Shown here in pieces: positions 1 through 6,956 of a DNA stretch of 10,972 nt. Below the pieces are notes generated by a model that made no database searches, was not told the origin of the DNA, and saw nothing but the letters and a program-made list of their open reading frames with translations. Source of the stretch: Crocinitomicaceae bacterium (GTDB lineage Bacteria > Bacteroidota > Bacteroidia > Flavobacteriales_D > Crocinitomicaceae); contig JALQTG010000295.1 of assembly GCA_023264075.1 (NCBI GenBank), positions 1 through 10,972 on the forward strand, given 5' to 3'. The position numbers were made by a program, and so were the translations under genes. Within the stretch, counting starts at the first letter, position 1. Each line of letters opens with the position of its first letter.

Positions 1-266
1 AGGGATTTACGGTTTTTGAATACCCAACCCGGATGACGATCCATTGCAGATTTTTCGCTGTATACTTTGTCATTTTCAGAGAAGCCTTTGTTTTTATATA
101 GTTTGAGCTTCCCATCAGTACTATCCCAAAGAAATATAGAACTGTATTTTACTTGAACGAAATCATCTACAATTTCAAATAGTGAATCTGCTAGTTTCTT
201 TGGTGTTTCAGATGAAGATATACCCTCTATAGTATTTGCAAGTATTTTAAGTATTTCTTGTTTCAC
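1..266 (-). CDS. GAF-domain protein, N-terminal part (probable signalling sensor), runs off the left edge
   Basis: An open frame of 88 complete codons runs from a GTG at 266 to the window edge. No ATG lies in frame between that GTG and the upstream in-frame stop at 300-302, so GTG is the likely start. The protein begins with a helix (KQEILKILANTIEG). It then reads like the first half of a GAF domain: a helix ending in VDDFVQVKYSSIFLWD, a DGKLKLYKNKGFSE strand pair, and HPGWVFKNRKS, which matches the GAF pattern around 'GI.GWV...G.P'. GAF domains bind small ligands or chromophores, or act as dimerisation modules; in Bacteroidota an N-terminal GAF often precedes a histidine kinase core, but that part is outside the window. 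The gene diverges from the BLUF photoreceptor gene with 51 bp between starts, so a shared signalling role is possible. The GAF call is fairly firm; the kinase idea is inference. Confidence 0.7.
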   Translation of the reverse strand, partial: MKQEILKILANTIEGISSSETPKKLADSLFEIVDDFVQVKYSSIFLWDSTDGKLKLYKNKGFSENDKVYSEKSAMDRHPGWVFKNRKS

Positions 267-288
267 GGGGTATTTAATTCTATTTTTG
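258..288 (+). promoter_or_regulatory. Probable Bacteroidota-type promoter of the BLUF gene
   Basis: A TTG at 258-260 and a TATTTTTG at 281-288 are separated by 20 nt. This matches the Bacteroidota pattern TTG, about 19-20 nt, TAnnTTTG. The predicted transcript starts near 292 and gives a leader of about 25 nt before the ATG at 318. The -33 element falls inside the first codons of the divergent GAF gene if its GTG start is right. A weaker TATATTTA on the minus strand (296-289) could serve the GAF gene. Confidence 0.6.
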
Positions 289-317
289 TAAATATACCGT
301 TATTCGAATTGATATAG

Positions 318-734
318 ATGATTAGTCTTCTTTATTTAAGTACAAAGTCCTCCTCACTCACTGAGCAAGATATTTCAATGATAGTCGAGTCCTCCTCTGT
401 TAACAATGCAGAGTCTGAAATAACTGGTGCATTATTAGAATATAACAACTGCTTTTTGCAATATTTAGAAGGTCCAGAATATAATGTTTTTAGATTGTAC
501 GATATTATTAAACTCGATATTAGGCATACAAATATTCAACTAATTCAGACTAAACATATTCAAGAAAGGATATTTTCAGATTGGAGTATGGTTTTGAAGG
601 ATTTTTCTGATTTATCCGTTAAAAACCTGGGAAATGGAGTCGTCTATTCCAAAGAGGAATTTAGAAACTATTTGGATAATAATGAATTTTGGAATAAAGT
701 AGACATGGTTGAGTATTTATCCAATTTAATATGA
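318..734 (+). CDS. BLUF-domain blue-light photoreceptor, short single-domain type
   Basis: The 138-residue protein has a BLUF (sensor of blue light using FAD) domain over about residues 1-95. Key positions line up with the cyanobacterial PixD/Slr1694 protein at a constant offset of two: Tyr6 (LLYLS), Asn30 (before EITG), Gln48 in FLQYLEGP, Trp89 and Met91 in DWSM. In the family, FAD sits between two helices, and light rearranges hydrogen bonds around the Tyr-Gln pair to give the red-shifted signalling state. All the residues needed for photochemistry seem present. The last 40 residues form a short capping extension with no output domain, so it should signal to a partner protein, as PixD does. 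The partner is unknown; the divergent GAF gene and the downstream membrane protein are candidates by position only. The ATG at 318 has no Shine-Dalgarno sequence. Confidence 0.92.
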   Translation: MISLLYLSTKSSSLTEQDISMIVESSSVNNAESEITGALLEYNNCFLQYLEGPEYNVFRLYDIIKLDIRHTNIQLIQTKHIQERIFSDWSMVLKDFSDLSVKNLGNGVVYSKEEFRNYLDNNEFWNKVDMVEYLSNLI

Positions 735-784
735 AGATTTTTTTCATATTGTTCTTAGTTATCTATCCGTAATTGATTTTTCTT

Positions 785-1345
785 ATGAAATGGATTGGCG
801 AGCGTATTAGCTTTGTGGATAACAAGGATAAATTAACAGTAGTGATTTATCCTCCCAAAATTGGAATCAAGTATCAATTGGTAGTGTTTTGGTCTTTGCT
901 TTGGCTGGCTATTGGAGCATATGTTACTTCCCAATTTTTTTATGTCACCAATCAGAAAGAACAAATTACGTTAATCATTTTCATGTCTTTTTGGTTGTAT
1001 TTCGCAGTCCGCGTTGGTAAGACATTAATTTATTTGACTTGGGGGCGGGAATATATAAAGCTTGATAAGGAGGGGTTACATGTAAAGATTGCAACAGGAA
1101 AATACGGTAAATCGAAACGCTATTTCTTAGAGAATCTGCAGCGATTTGATGTCGTGGAATTAAAAGAAACTTCTTTTCAAGCGATTTACGAGTCTTCTGC
1201 CTGGGTCAAAGGGTCTAATCGATTAAGTTTCGAATACCTGGGAAAGGTATTCACTTTTGGTAGGAAATTGAATGAAAAGGATACCACTATTCTTTATAAA
1301 TTGTTGCTGAAAAGAATAGAACAACTCCTACGTCAAAGAAAATAA
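785..1345 (+). CDS. Uncharacterised membrane protein, two transmembrane segments plus a soluble C-terminal domain
   Basis: Starting at the ATG at 785 gives 186 residues; a TTG at 773 would add four (MIFL) and is less likely. Two hydrophobic helices sit at about residues 31-52 and 61-84, joined by a short polar turn, so both ends are predicted on the same side, probably the cytoplasm. The remainder (about 87-186) alternates short strands and ends in a long basic helix (TILYKLLLKRIEQLLRQRK). The pattern WGREYIKLDKEGL, then RYFLENLQRFDV, then LSFEYLGKVFTFGRKL resembles the bacterial PH-like fold found in other two-helix membrane proteins. That is a judgement from pattern, not a confirmed homology, and no function is assigned. 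It lies 50 bp after the BLUF gene with no obvious promoter or terminator between, so the two may be co-transcribed. A strong hairpin follows its stop. Confidence 0.8.
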   Translation: MKWIGERISFVDNKDKLTVVIYPPKIGIKYQLVVFWSLLWLAIGAYVTSQFFYVTNQKEQITLIIFMSFWLYFAVRVGKTLIYLTWGREYIKLDKEGLHVKIATGKYGKSKRYFLENLQRFDVVELKETSFQAIYESSAWVKGSNRLSFEYLGKVFTFGRKLNEKDTTILYKLLLKRIEQLLRQRK

Positions 1346-1377
1346 AAAAACGTGCAATTAATATTGCACGTTTTTTT
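1344..1377. terminator. Bidirectional rho-independent terminator between convergent genes
   Basis: A perfect 8-bp stem (CGTGCAAT at 1351-1358, ATTGCACG at 1363-1370) encloses a TAAT loop. Seven A residues lie on the left (1344-1350) and seven T residues on the right (1371-1377). Either strand therefore gives a hairpin followed by a U tract. It directly follows the plus-strand membrane protein and sits 27 nt after the groEL stop, so it can end transcription from both sides. Confidence 0.92.
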
Positions 1378-1396
1378 GGCTTATGATATTAACTGA

Positions 1397-3037
1397 TTAC
1401 ATCATTCCCGGCATTCCACCTGGCATTCCACCTGGCATTCCTGCTGCTCCATTATCTTTTTCTGGTTCATCAACTATGACGCACTCAGTCGTTAATAACA
1501 TAGCTGCGATAGAGGCCGCGTTTTCAATAGCAATACGTGCCACTTTCGTAGGATCTAATACACCTGCTTGCAATAAGTTCTCGAATACCTCAGTGCGTGC
1601 ATTGTATCCGTAGTCGTCTTTTCCTTCTTTGATTTTTTGAACGATGATTGCTCCCTCAACTCCTGTATTAGCCACAATTTGGCGCAATGGCTCTTCAATT
1701 GCTCTGCGCACAATGGCAATTCCAGTAGTTTCATCCTCATTCACTCCTTCGAAATTTTCTAACGCAGCAGTAGCACGAATAAAGGCAACACCACCTCCAG
1801 GAATGACCCCTTCTTCAACTGCCGCGCGAGTAGCTGCTAATGCATCATCAACACGGTCTTTTTTCTCTTTCATTTCTACTTCAGACGCTGCTCCAACGTA
1901 TAGAACTGCAACTCCACCTGCTAATTTAGCGAGGCGCTCTTGCATTTTTTCTTTGTCGTAGTCAGAGGTAGACGTCTCCATTTGTGCTTTGATTTGCCCT
2001 ACGCGAGATTGAATTTCATCTTTGTTGCCAGCACCATTAACGATTGTAGTGTTGTCTTTGTCGATGTCCACTTTCTCTGCAGTACCTAACATATCCAGTG
2101 TGGTAGTCTCTAGTGAAAGTCCCCTTTCTTCTGAAATAACTTGACCTCCAGTTAGAATTGCAATATCTTCAAGCATTGCTTTTCTTCGATCACCAAAGCC
2201 AGGAGCTTTTACTGCAGCCACTTTCAACGATCCGCGGATTCTGTTTACAACTAATGTTGTTAGCGCTTCTCCATCTACGTCTTCAGCAATAATTAATAAT
2301 GGTCTCCCTGACTGAGCTACTGGCTCAAGAACAGGCAACAAATCTTTCATGCTTGAGATTTTCTTATCACAGATCAAGATGTAGGGATTTTCTAAGTCGG
2401 AAATCATCTTCTCTGTATTCGTAACGAAGTACGGAGAAAGATAACCACGGTCGAATTGCATTCCTTCTACAGTTTTTACTTCTGTCTCAGTTCCTTTCGC
2501 TTCTTCTACAGTGATTACTCCATCATTTCCAACTACCTTCATTGCTTCTGCAATCAAAGCTCCTATGGTTTCGTCGTTATTGGCTGATATGGAGGCAATT
2601 TGTTTGATTTTATCATTATCAGAACCAACTTCTTGTGATAGCTTTTGTAGTTCTGAAACAACCAATTTAACGGCCTTATCAATTCCACGCTTTAAATCCA
2701 TAGGATTCGCTCCCGCAGCAACGTTTTTTAGACCAGCAGTAATGATTGCTTGTGCTAAAACAGTAGCTGTGGTTGTTCCGTCCCCGGCAATGTCAGCCGT
2801 TTTAGAAGCAACTTCTTTAACCATTTGAGCTCCCATGTTCTCAATAGGATCTTTCAGTTCGATTTCTTTTGCAACTGAAACACCATCTTTGGTCACGTGA
2901 GGAGCACCAAATTTCTTTTCAATTACTACATTTCGTCCTTTAGGACCGAGTGTCACTTTAACTGCATTTGCGAGTGCATCAACTCCTGCTTTAAGTCGCT
3001 CTCTCGCTTCTACATCAAATACTACTTCTTTTGCCAT
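1397..3037 (-). CDS. groEL: Chaperonin GroEL (Hsp60, large subunit)
   Basis: The 546-residue protein matches GroEL along its full length. GroEL forms a double ring of fourteen subunits that encloses unfolded protein and refolds it using ATP with GroES as lid, in the cytoplasm. The nucleotide site is visible: VTLGPKGRNVV at about residues 28-38, the KDGVSVAKEI loop (Asp51), and GDGTTTATV with Asp86 (Asp87 in E. coli). The ATP-hydrolysis aspartate (Asp398 in E. coli) is in VDDALAATRAAVEEG, followed by the IPGGGVAFIRA segment. The protein ends in a Gly-Gly-Met-Pro tail, the flexible tail that projects into the cavity. The ATG at 3037 is preceded by an A-rich leader without a Shine-Dalgarno sequence. 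The gap to groES is 23 bp, so the two form one operon. Confidence 0.99.
   Translation of the reverse strand: MAKEVVFDVEARERLKAGVDALANAVKVTLGPKGRNVVIEKKFGAPHVTKDGVSVAKEIELKDPIENMGAQMVKEVASKTADIAGDGTTTATVLAQAIITAGLKNVAAGANPMDLKRGIDKAVKLVVSELQKLSQEVGSDNDKIKQIASISANNDETIGALIAEAMKVVGNDGVITVEEAKGTETEVKTVEGMQFDRGYLSPYFVTNTEKMISDLENPYILICDKKISSMKDLLPVLEPVAQSGRPLLIIAEDVDGEALTTLVVNRIRGSLKVAAVKAPGFGDRRKAMLEDIAILTGGQVISEERGLSLETTTLDMLGTAEKVDIDKDNTTIVNGAGNKDEIQSRVGQIKAQMETSTSDYDKEKMQERLAKLAGGVAVLYVGAASEVEMKEKKDRVDDALAATRAAVEEGVIPGGGVAFIRATAALENFEGVNEDETTGIAIVRRAIEEPLRQIVANTGVEGAIIVQKIKEGKDDYGYNARTEVFENLLQAGVLDPTKVARIAIENAASIAAMLLTTECVIVDEPEKDNGAAGMPGGMPGGMPGMM
1410..1441. repeat. 12-bp tandem repeat in the groEL 3' end
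   Basis: The unit GGCATTCCACCT (plus strand) occurs twice exactly and is followed by eight matching bases of a third copy. It encodes the Gly-Gly-Met-Pro repeats of the GroEL tail. Near identity at the DNA level suggests recent slippage, so tail length may vary between strains. Confidence 0.85.
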
Positions 3038-3060
3038 TTTGTTTGATTTTTTGTTTTGAA

Positions 3061-3333
3061 TTAAACAATTCCGTAAATATCAGCTTCACGCATGATTAGG
3101 TAGTTATTACCGTCTAATTTGATCTCTGTTCCAGAGTATTGACCGTAAATTACAGAGTCCCCAACTTTTACCGTCATTGGTTCATCCACTTTACCAGGTC
3201 CTACTGCGATTACAGTTCCTTTCAAAGGCTTCTCTTTAGCAGTGTCTGGAATAATCAATCCACTTGATGTTTTTTCTTCGGCTGGAGTTGGCTCTATAAG
3301 CACACGATCCGCCAATGGTTTCATTAATGACAT
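3061..3333 (-). CDS. groES: Co-chaperonin GroES (Hsp10)
   Basis: The 90-residue protein has the usual GroES length and order: MKPLADRVLIEPTPAEEKT at the start, the mobile loop SSGLIIPDTAKEKP (about residues 24-37) whose Leu-Ile-Ile tripeptide docks on GroEL, the GTVIAVGPG segment, then VKVGDSVIYGQYSGTEIKLDG and a final LIMREADIYGIV strand. GroES forms the seven-subunit lid of the GroEL folding chamber. It is the first gene of the groESL operon. The start at 3333 gives MSLMKPLADRV; the second Met (residue 4) is an alternative close to the family norm. No CIRCE element (the HrcA operator) is visible upstream. The leader instead holds a sigma-54-like element and TGTCAG hexamers, described separately. 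Confidence 0.98.
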   Translation of the reverse strand: MSLMKPLADRVLIEPTPAEEKTSSGLIIPDTAKEKPLKGTVIAVGPGKVDEPMTVKVGDSVIYGQYSGTEIKLDGNNYLIMREADIYGIV

Positions 3334-3373
3334 ATGTTTACGTTTTAATGTTTATAATTAACGTAGCCCGATA

Positions 3374-3389
3374 GGCGAATTTTATGCCA
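3374..3389 (-). promoter_or_regulatory. Sigma-54-like promoter element upstream of groESL
   Basis: On the minus strand the sequence reads TGGCATAAAATTCGCC. It has GG (3388-3387) and GC (3376-3375) separated by exactly 10 nt, the hallmark spacing of RpoN promoters (TGGCAC-N5-TTGC). The -24 side matches well (TGGCA); the -12 side has TCGC in place of TTGC. The start would be near 3364, about 30 nt before the groES ATG. No clear TAnnTTTG box is seen in the same leader. The assignment is from pattern only. Confidence 0.5.
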
Positions 3390-3442
3390 TTGCAGGTTTG
3401 TCTTTCATTTGGCAGAAAAATGTTTCAATCTGTATTAAAAAT

Positions 3443-3467
3443 TGTCAGAGAGGCTGACATCCTGACA
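3443..3467. repeat. TGTCAG/CTGACA hexamer cluster upstream of groESL
   Basis: On the plus strand, TGTCAG at 3443-3448 pairs with CTGACA at 3454-3459 as an inverted repeat with a 5-nt centre. A second CTGACA follows at 3462-3467. The cluster lies about 80-105 nt upstream of the start predicted from the sigma-54-like element, a usual distance for an activator site. On the minus strand the inverted pair could also form a 6-bp hairpin followed by a short T run, so it could be a weak ddl terminator. The third hexamer copy is not explained by that reading. Confidence 0.5.
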
Positions 3468-3479
3468 CGGGGAGCGCAA

Positions 3480-4448
3480 TTATTTTGTTTCGTAAGCGTA
3501 GATTTCAGTCCAAAAATCCGTGATAGGTATCCCTGCCGTTTTTAACATTTTAGGCACAATGGATTCACTTGAAAAGCCTGGGGTAGTATTGACTTCAATA
3601 ACATGGGGTGCGTGTCCAATAATAATGAAGTCTATTCGTGCAATTGAGCGCAATTGCAGTAGGCTGTAAATTTTTTTAGCTTGTTCTTGAATCGAAGCAG
3701 TAAGTTCTGCGGATATTCTAGCCGGAGTGATCTCTTTTGACTTACCTAGATATTTAGCTTCATAATCGAAGAAGTCAGTTTCCGAAATGATTTCAGTGCA
3801 TGGAAGTGCTACAAGGCCGGTTTCGCTGCGATAAACTCCACATGTAACTTCTATGCCGTCCATGAAAGATTCAATGACCACGGTTTTTCCTTCTTCGAAT
3901 GCTGCTGTAATTGCAGGTTGAAGCTCCTCTTGCGAATAAACTTTTGAGATTCCATAACTTGATCCTGAATCTGCTGGCTTTACGAAACAAGGAAGTCCTA
4001 ACTGCGATATTATTTCATCTGGGTTCACATTTTCAGCTGACAATAATAAAATTGAATCAGCAACCTTGATGTCGAAGTTTTTAAGAAACTGGTTGCAAAA
4101 CCATTTGTCAAATGATAATTCAGAAGAAAGCGCATTACTATTGACAAAGGGTAGTTGCTTCATTTCAAAGTACGCTTGCAATTTTCCGTTTTCACCAGGG
4201 TTACCATGGATATAAACATGTGCCAAATCAATGGTGATCTTTTGGCTATCTACAAGAAAACTAAAATCTTCTAGAGAAACACGGTATTTCACGCCGTTGT
4301 ATTCAGCCTCCCATCCTGACCTGTCGACATACACCAAAAAAGGGTTATATATAGATCGGGGTAAGTTATTTAATATGGTAGTAGCACTTTTAACCGAAAT
4401 CTCATATTCAGAGGAGAATCCTCCACAGAAAATACCAACGTTTTTCAT
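3480..4448 (-). CDS. ddl: D-alanine--D-alanine ligase
   Basis: The ATG at 4448 gives 322 residues (MKNVGIFCGGFSSE); an in-frame TTG at 4457 would add only MFT. This is an ATP-grasp enzyme that joins two D-alanines for the peptidoglycan stem peptide, in the cytoplasm. The catalytic triad of E. coli DdlB (Glu15, Ser150, Tyr216) has equivalents at Glu14 (GGFSSE), Ser163 (SGSSYGISK) and Tyr233 (DYEAKY). Tyr at this last position is associated with dipeptide rather than D-Ala-D-Lac synthesis. Other motifs are HGNPGENG (81-88), FVKPADSGSS (155-164), and the metal ligands Asp273 (RIDF), Glu285 and Asn287 (IEVNTTPGF). One small deviation is FFDYEAKY where DdlB has FYDYEAKY, away from the triad Tyr. 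The gene lies between the M14 peptidase and groES on the same strand, with gaps of 87 and 146 bp, so it is probably its own transcription unit. Confidence 0.97.
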   Translation of the reverse strand: MKNVGIFCGGFSSEYEISVKSATTILNNLPRSIYNPFLVYVDRSGWEAEYNGVKYRVSLEDFSFLVDSQKITIDLAHVYIHGNPGENGKLQAYFEMKQLPFVNSNALSSELSFDKWFCNQFLKNFDIKVADSILLLSAENVNPDEIISQLGLPCFVKPADSGSSYGISKVYSQEELQPAITAAFEEGKTVVIESFMDGIEVTCGVYRSETGLVALPCTEIISETDFFDYEAKYLGKSKEITPARISAELTASIQEQAKKIYSLLQLRSIARIDFIIIGHAPHVIEVNTTPGFSSESIVPKMLKTAGIPITDFWTEIYAYETK

Positions 4449-4481
4449 TGTAAACAATTATTTACACGAATAACGGAATTT

Positions 4482-4529
4482 AATTCTGCTCATCAACCGC
4501 GCGCAGAAAAAGTTATGAGCATCTGAATT
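4482..4529. repeat. Imperfect inverted repeat between the M14 peptidase gene and ddl
   Basis: TGCTCAT (4487-4493) and ATGAGCA (4515-4521) are perfect inverted arms around a 21-nt GC-containing loop. Outer arms AATTC (4482-4486) and GAATT (4525-4529) extend the stem across a 3-nt bulge. It lies just after the peptidase stop, so it could be a terminator or 3' stabilising hairpin, but no clean T tract follows. It could equally sit in the ddl promoter region. The role is uncertain. Confidence 0.4.
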
Positions 4530-4535
4530 TTGAAA

Positions 4536-6887
4536 CTACTGAATCACCACTAGGCGCATTGGATTGCTGTTAAACTCTCCAGTGTTGTAACGTACAAAGT
4601 AAACGCCTTGATTGAGTGTTTGAACATCAATAGCAACCACATTGGTTGGCTGGTTGATTTCCTCTAGCATTACCAAGTTTCCAGCTGCATCATAAACAGT
4701 AATCACGCCCTCATCAACGAATGAAGGGAATGAAAGTTGTGCAATCGAATTCGCAGGATTCGGAACTAATTTTAACTGATCAAGAAACTCTTCAGTCGTA
4801 TTTCCTGTTGGATCTTCCTCCAAGTCGTATAGAATCTCAAAGTCATCAAAGTAAAACCCATCCTTTTGAACAAATCCATCAGATTCCAAAACGAAACGAA
4901 CTCGGATCTGTTGCCCGATGTAATCACTTAGGCTGATTTCTTCTAATATCCAATCATTTTGCGTTCCGTCGTAAAGAGGAGCGTCCTCTTCTTGAACGCC
5001 TCCATTATTGAAAACGCCTGGTTGAGTATAGTTACCACATTGTGGAATCCAGTTTTGGCCATTATCAATAGATACTTGGAATTGGGCATAGTCCCAATCC
5101 GATTCGATGTCCCACTTCGCGTGAAAACGAATAACTCCGGTTAGTGCATTTGTTAAATCAATAGGATCGTTAAATGTATATGCGTAGAAAGAGTTGGATG
5201 AATAGTTTGAATTCGGGCTATCCGTAAAAGAAGTTGTTGGAGAAACAAATTCTTCTGTCGTAAGTTGAAAATCACCAGTCCAATTAGCATCGGTTGTGCC
5301 GTCGTCTGTGAGTTGAAGTGTTGCACTACCAAATTGCTTCACTATAGTGTCGCGTTTTACCCATAGTCCATTGTCAAGGTTCAAGACGTACTTGATTTCA
5401 TCACCATATTGAATTGTACTTTCGAGTTCGTAGCTAATTGCACCACTTTGTTGCTCAAGAAGGGTTAAATTATAAGAGATTGGATTGCCCACCGTAGCTA
5501 TTCCTGAGATTGGCGTAATGCTTACTTCCAGCGGACCGGCTTGGCGCCCATAGCGAACAACATCGTGATTGAAATCACCGGTCATTGCAGTAATGGAGGA
5601 GCCATTATCCGTTTCTGTTGCTACTCCATAAATCAACGGAAGATGAGCAAGAATGAGGTTAGGGAAAAGCATATCGATACAATCACCTAATATTTGATTA
5701 GAGGGAGACCAAAAGTCACCTCCAACCTCAGGTGTCATAGCGAAAATCCCTTCGTCCACATACATATAGTCATCGGTATCTCCAGACGCTGGGTATAGGC
5801 CAGAGCTTTTAATTGCGTCATAACCGCTGTATTGAGCCATGTGTCCACTGTATGCACTAAAATAGTTGTCATCCGCGGCAAATTCATTGGATGTAGCCCC
5901 AATCGGATAGAGCAGTAACTTTCCATAAGTGTGCGCGTTAAATGCAAAGGAAATTCCAAATTGCTCTGCGATTTTCTTCATATTTTTTGATTCCGGCTCT
6001 GAAAACGGACCTGTACCTGGAAAGGTATCGTCATTTCCATTGAAGCTAACTCCAGTAGTTCCCCATTGATAGCTGAAATTTCTATTTAAATCAACTCCTC
6101 TGTTGGTGTTTCCGTGATTAGGGTTTCTATTTTTTCGATGCATTCCCCCTCCATTCGGGTCTGTGAATTCATTACGTGCATATCCATCTGGATTGATCAT
6201 TGGTACAAAATACATTTCAACATTATCAACGAGGTATGTTACTTCAGGATTGGTACCGTAGTTCTCTAGAATATACCACATGAAAAAAAGTGTTTCAGAC
6301 AAGGAGCCAGGCTCACGTGAGTGAATAAGTGAAGTGTACAGCACACGTGGTTTATTTTGTAATGTATTTGGATTGTTGGAAATACGTAAATAATACATAG
6401 TTCTTCCTTCGTGCGTTAATGTATCGGAAATCGGAATAATGTCCGTGATTAAATTGGGATATTGAGAAAGCATCGAAGAAAGGTTATCAAACATTTCTTG
6501 GGTCGTGAAATATCCACCATAACTACCTAATTGAAAATTCGACGGAACTGTTGGGTTGAACCCTCCTGTCGCACCAGTAGGACAAGTGGCGTTTTTCGCA
6601 GGTGCCTGTTGCGTGTTTTGTGTAGCGTAATAAGAGGATACATCTTCAATGAGGATTTCAACGGTATACCCTTCGTTTTTAGCAAGTTCTAATTGGGAAA
6701 CGGAGAAGTCGCTTATGATGAAAGTACCTTCTTTAATAATTCCGTGATCAACATCTAGTCCGATTTGAGCCAAACTTTCTAACGTTCTTGGGTTAAACCA
6801 TATTTTGGCTTTGTGATAAACTTCTTGTGAAAGACCAATATTCACTGAAAATAGTGAAAGACAGATAAATAGAAAAATTGAACGCAT
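4536..6887 (-). CDS. Secreted M14-family zinc carboxypeptidase with a T9SS C-terminal sorting domain
   Basis: The ATG at 6887 gives 783 residues starting with a clear Sec signal peptide (MRSIFLFICLSLFSVNIGLS, cut near residue 20); an upstream in-frame TTG at 6938 would bury it. After a propeptide-like stretch, the M14 catalytic domain spans about 125-420: zinc ligands His189 and Glu192 in LIHSREPGS, MINPDGY (230-236), substrate-binding Asn268-Arg269 in GVDLNRNF, the third zinc ligand His319 in FNAHTYG, and the catalytic Glu387 in MTPEVGG. About 435-700 is Asp/Asn/Thr-rich beta structure ending in a jelly-roll-like section (DWDYAQFQVSIDNGQNW, FYFDDFEI). The last ~75 residues (LVPNPANS, ITVYDAAG, LNQGVYFVRY) are a type A T9SS sorting domain. 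The protein should cross the inner membrane by Sec, then be exported and cleaved or surface-anchored by T9SS. It probably trims peptides outside the cell. It lies 69 bp after gldD. Confidence 0.95.
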   Translation of the reverse strand: MRSIFLFICLSLFSVNIGLSQEVYHKAKIWFNPRTLESLAQIGLDVDHGIIKEGTFIISDFSVSQLELAKNEGYTVEILIEDVSSYYATQNTQQAPAKNATCPTGATGGFNPTVPSNFQLGSYGGYFTTQEMFDNLSSMLSQYPNLITDIIPISDTLTHEGRTMYYLRISNNPNTLQNKPRVLYTSLIHSREPGSLSETLFFMWYILENYGTNPEVTYLVDNVEMYFVPMINPDGYARNEFTDPNGGGMHRKNRNPNHGNTNRGVDLNRNFSYQWGTTGVSFNGNDDTFPGTGPFSEPESKNMKKIAEQFGISFAFNAHTYGKLLLYPIGATSNEFAADDNYFSAYSGHMAQYSGYDAIKSSGLYPASGDTDDYMYVDEGIFAMTPEVGGDFWSPSNQILGDCIDMLFPNLILAHLPLIYGVATETDNGSSITAMTGDFNHDVVRYGRQAGPLEVSITPISGIATVGNPISYNLTLLEQQSGAISYELESTIQYGDEIKYVLNLDNGLWVKRDTIVKQFGSATLQLTDDGTTDANWTGDFQLTTEEFVSPTTSFTDSPNSNYSSNSFYAYTFNDPIDLTNALTGVIRFHAKWDIESDWDYAQFQVSIDNGQNWIPQCGNYTQPGVFNNGGVQEEDAPLYDGTQNDWILEEISLSDYIGQQIRVRFVLESDGFVQKDGFYFDDFEILYDLEEDPTGNTTEEFLDQLKLVPNPANSIAQLSFPSFVDEGVITVYDAAGNLVMLEEINQPTNVVAIDVQTLNQGVYFVRYNTGEFNSNPMRLVVIQ

Positions 6888-6933
6888 AATTTTATAGTTT
6901 AGACGCTCAAGATAAGAAATTCTCACAAGAAGA

Positions 6934-6956
6934 ACCAATAAAATTCGCTGATTGGT
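6934..6956 (-). terminator. Possible weak hairpin after gldD
   Basis: ACCAAT (6934-6939) and ATTGGT (6951-6956) form a 6-bp inverted repeat with an 11-nt loop directly after the gldD stop. On the minus strand a T-rich run (TTCTTCTTGT) follows, but it is interrupted. It may partly separate gldD from the peptidase gene; read-through is also plausible. Confidence 0.3.

Noticed and set aside
1404..1441. CRISPR-like or mobile repeat
   Set aside because: The 12-bp repeats are in frame within groEL and encode its Gly-Met-Pro tail.
1383..1961. Plus-strand open frames across the groEL region
   Set aside because: They lie opposite a full-length conserved groEL, have Ser/Pro/Ala-rich composition typical of antisense reading, and show no known domain.
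3334..3479. CIRCE operator before groES
   Set aside because: Looked for TTAGCACTC-N9-GAGTGCTAA on both strands; no match is present.
3759..3767. Possible D-Ala-D-Lac specificity of Ddl because FYDYEAKY reads FFDYEAKY
   Set aside because: The specificity residue (Tyr216 in E. coli DdlB) is the Tyr at the end of EAKY, and it is retained here (Tyr233). The changed residue is a different one.
4449..4457. TTG start adding three residues to Ddl
   Set aside because: The ATG at 4448 gives the family N-terminus (MKNVGIFCGG) directly and is the stronger start.
6888..6938. TTG start adding 17 residues to the M14 peptidase
   Set aside because: It would place a charged stretch before a well-formed signal peptide; the ATG at 6887 starts exactly at that signal.
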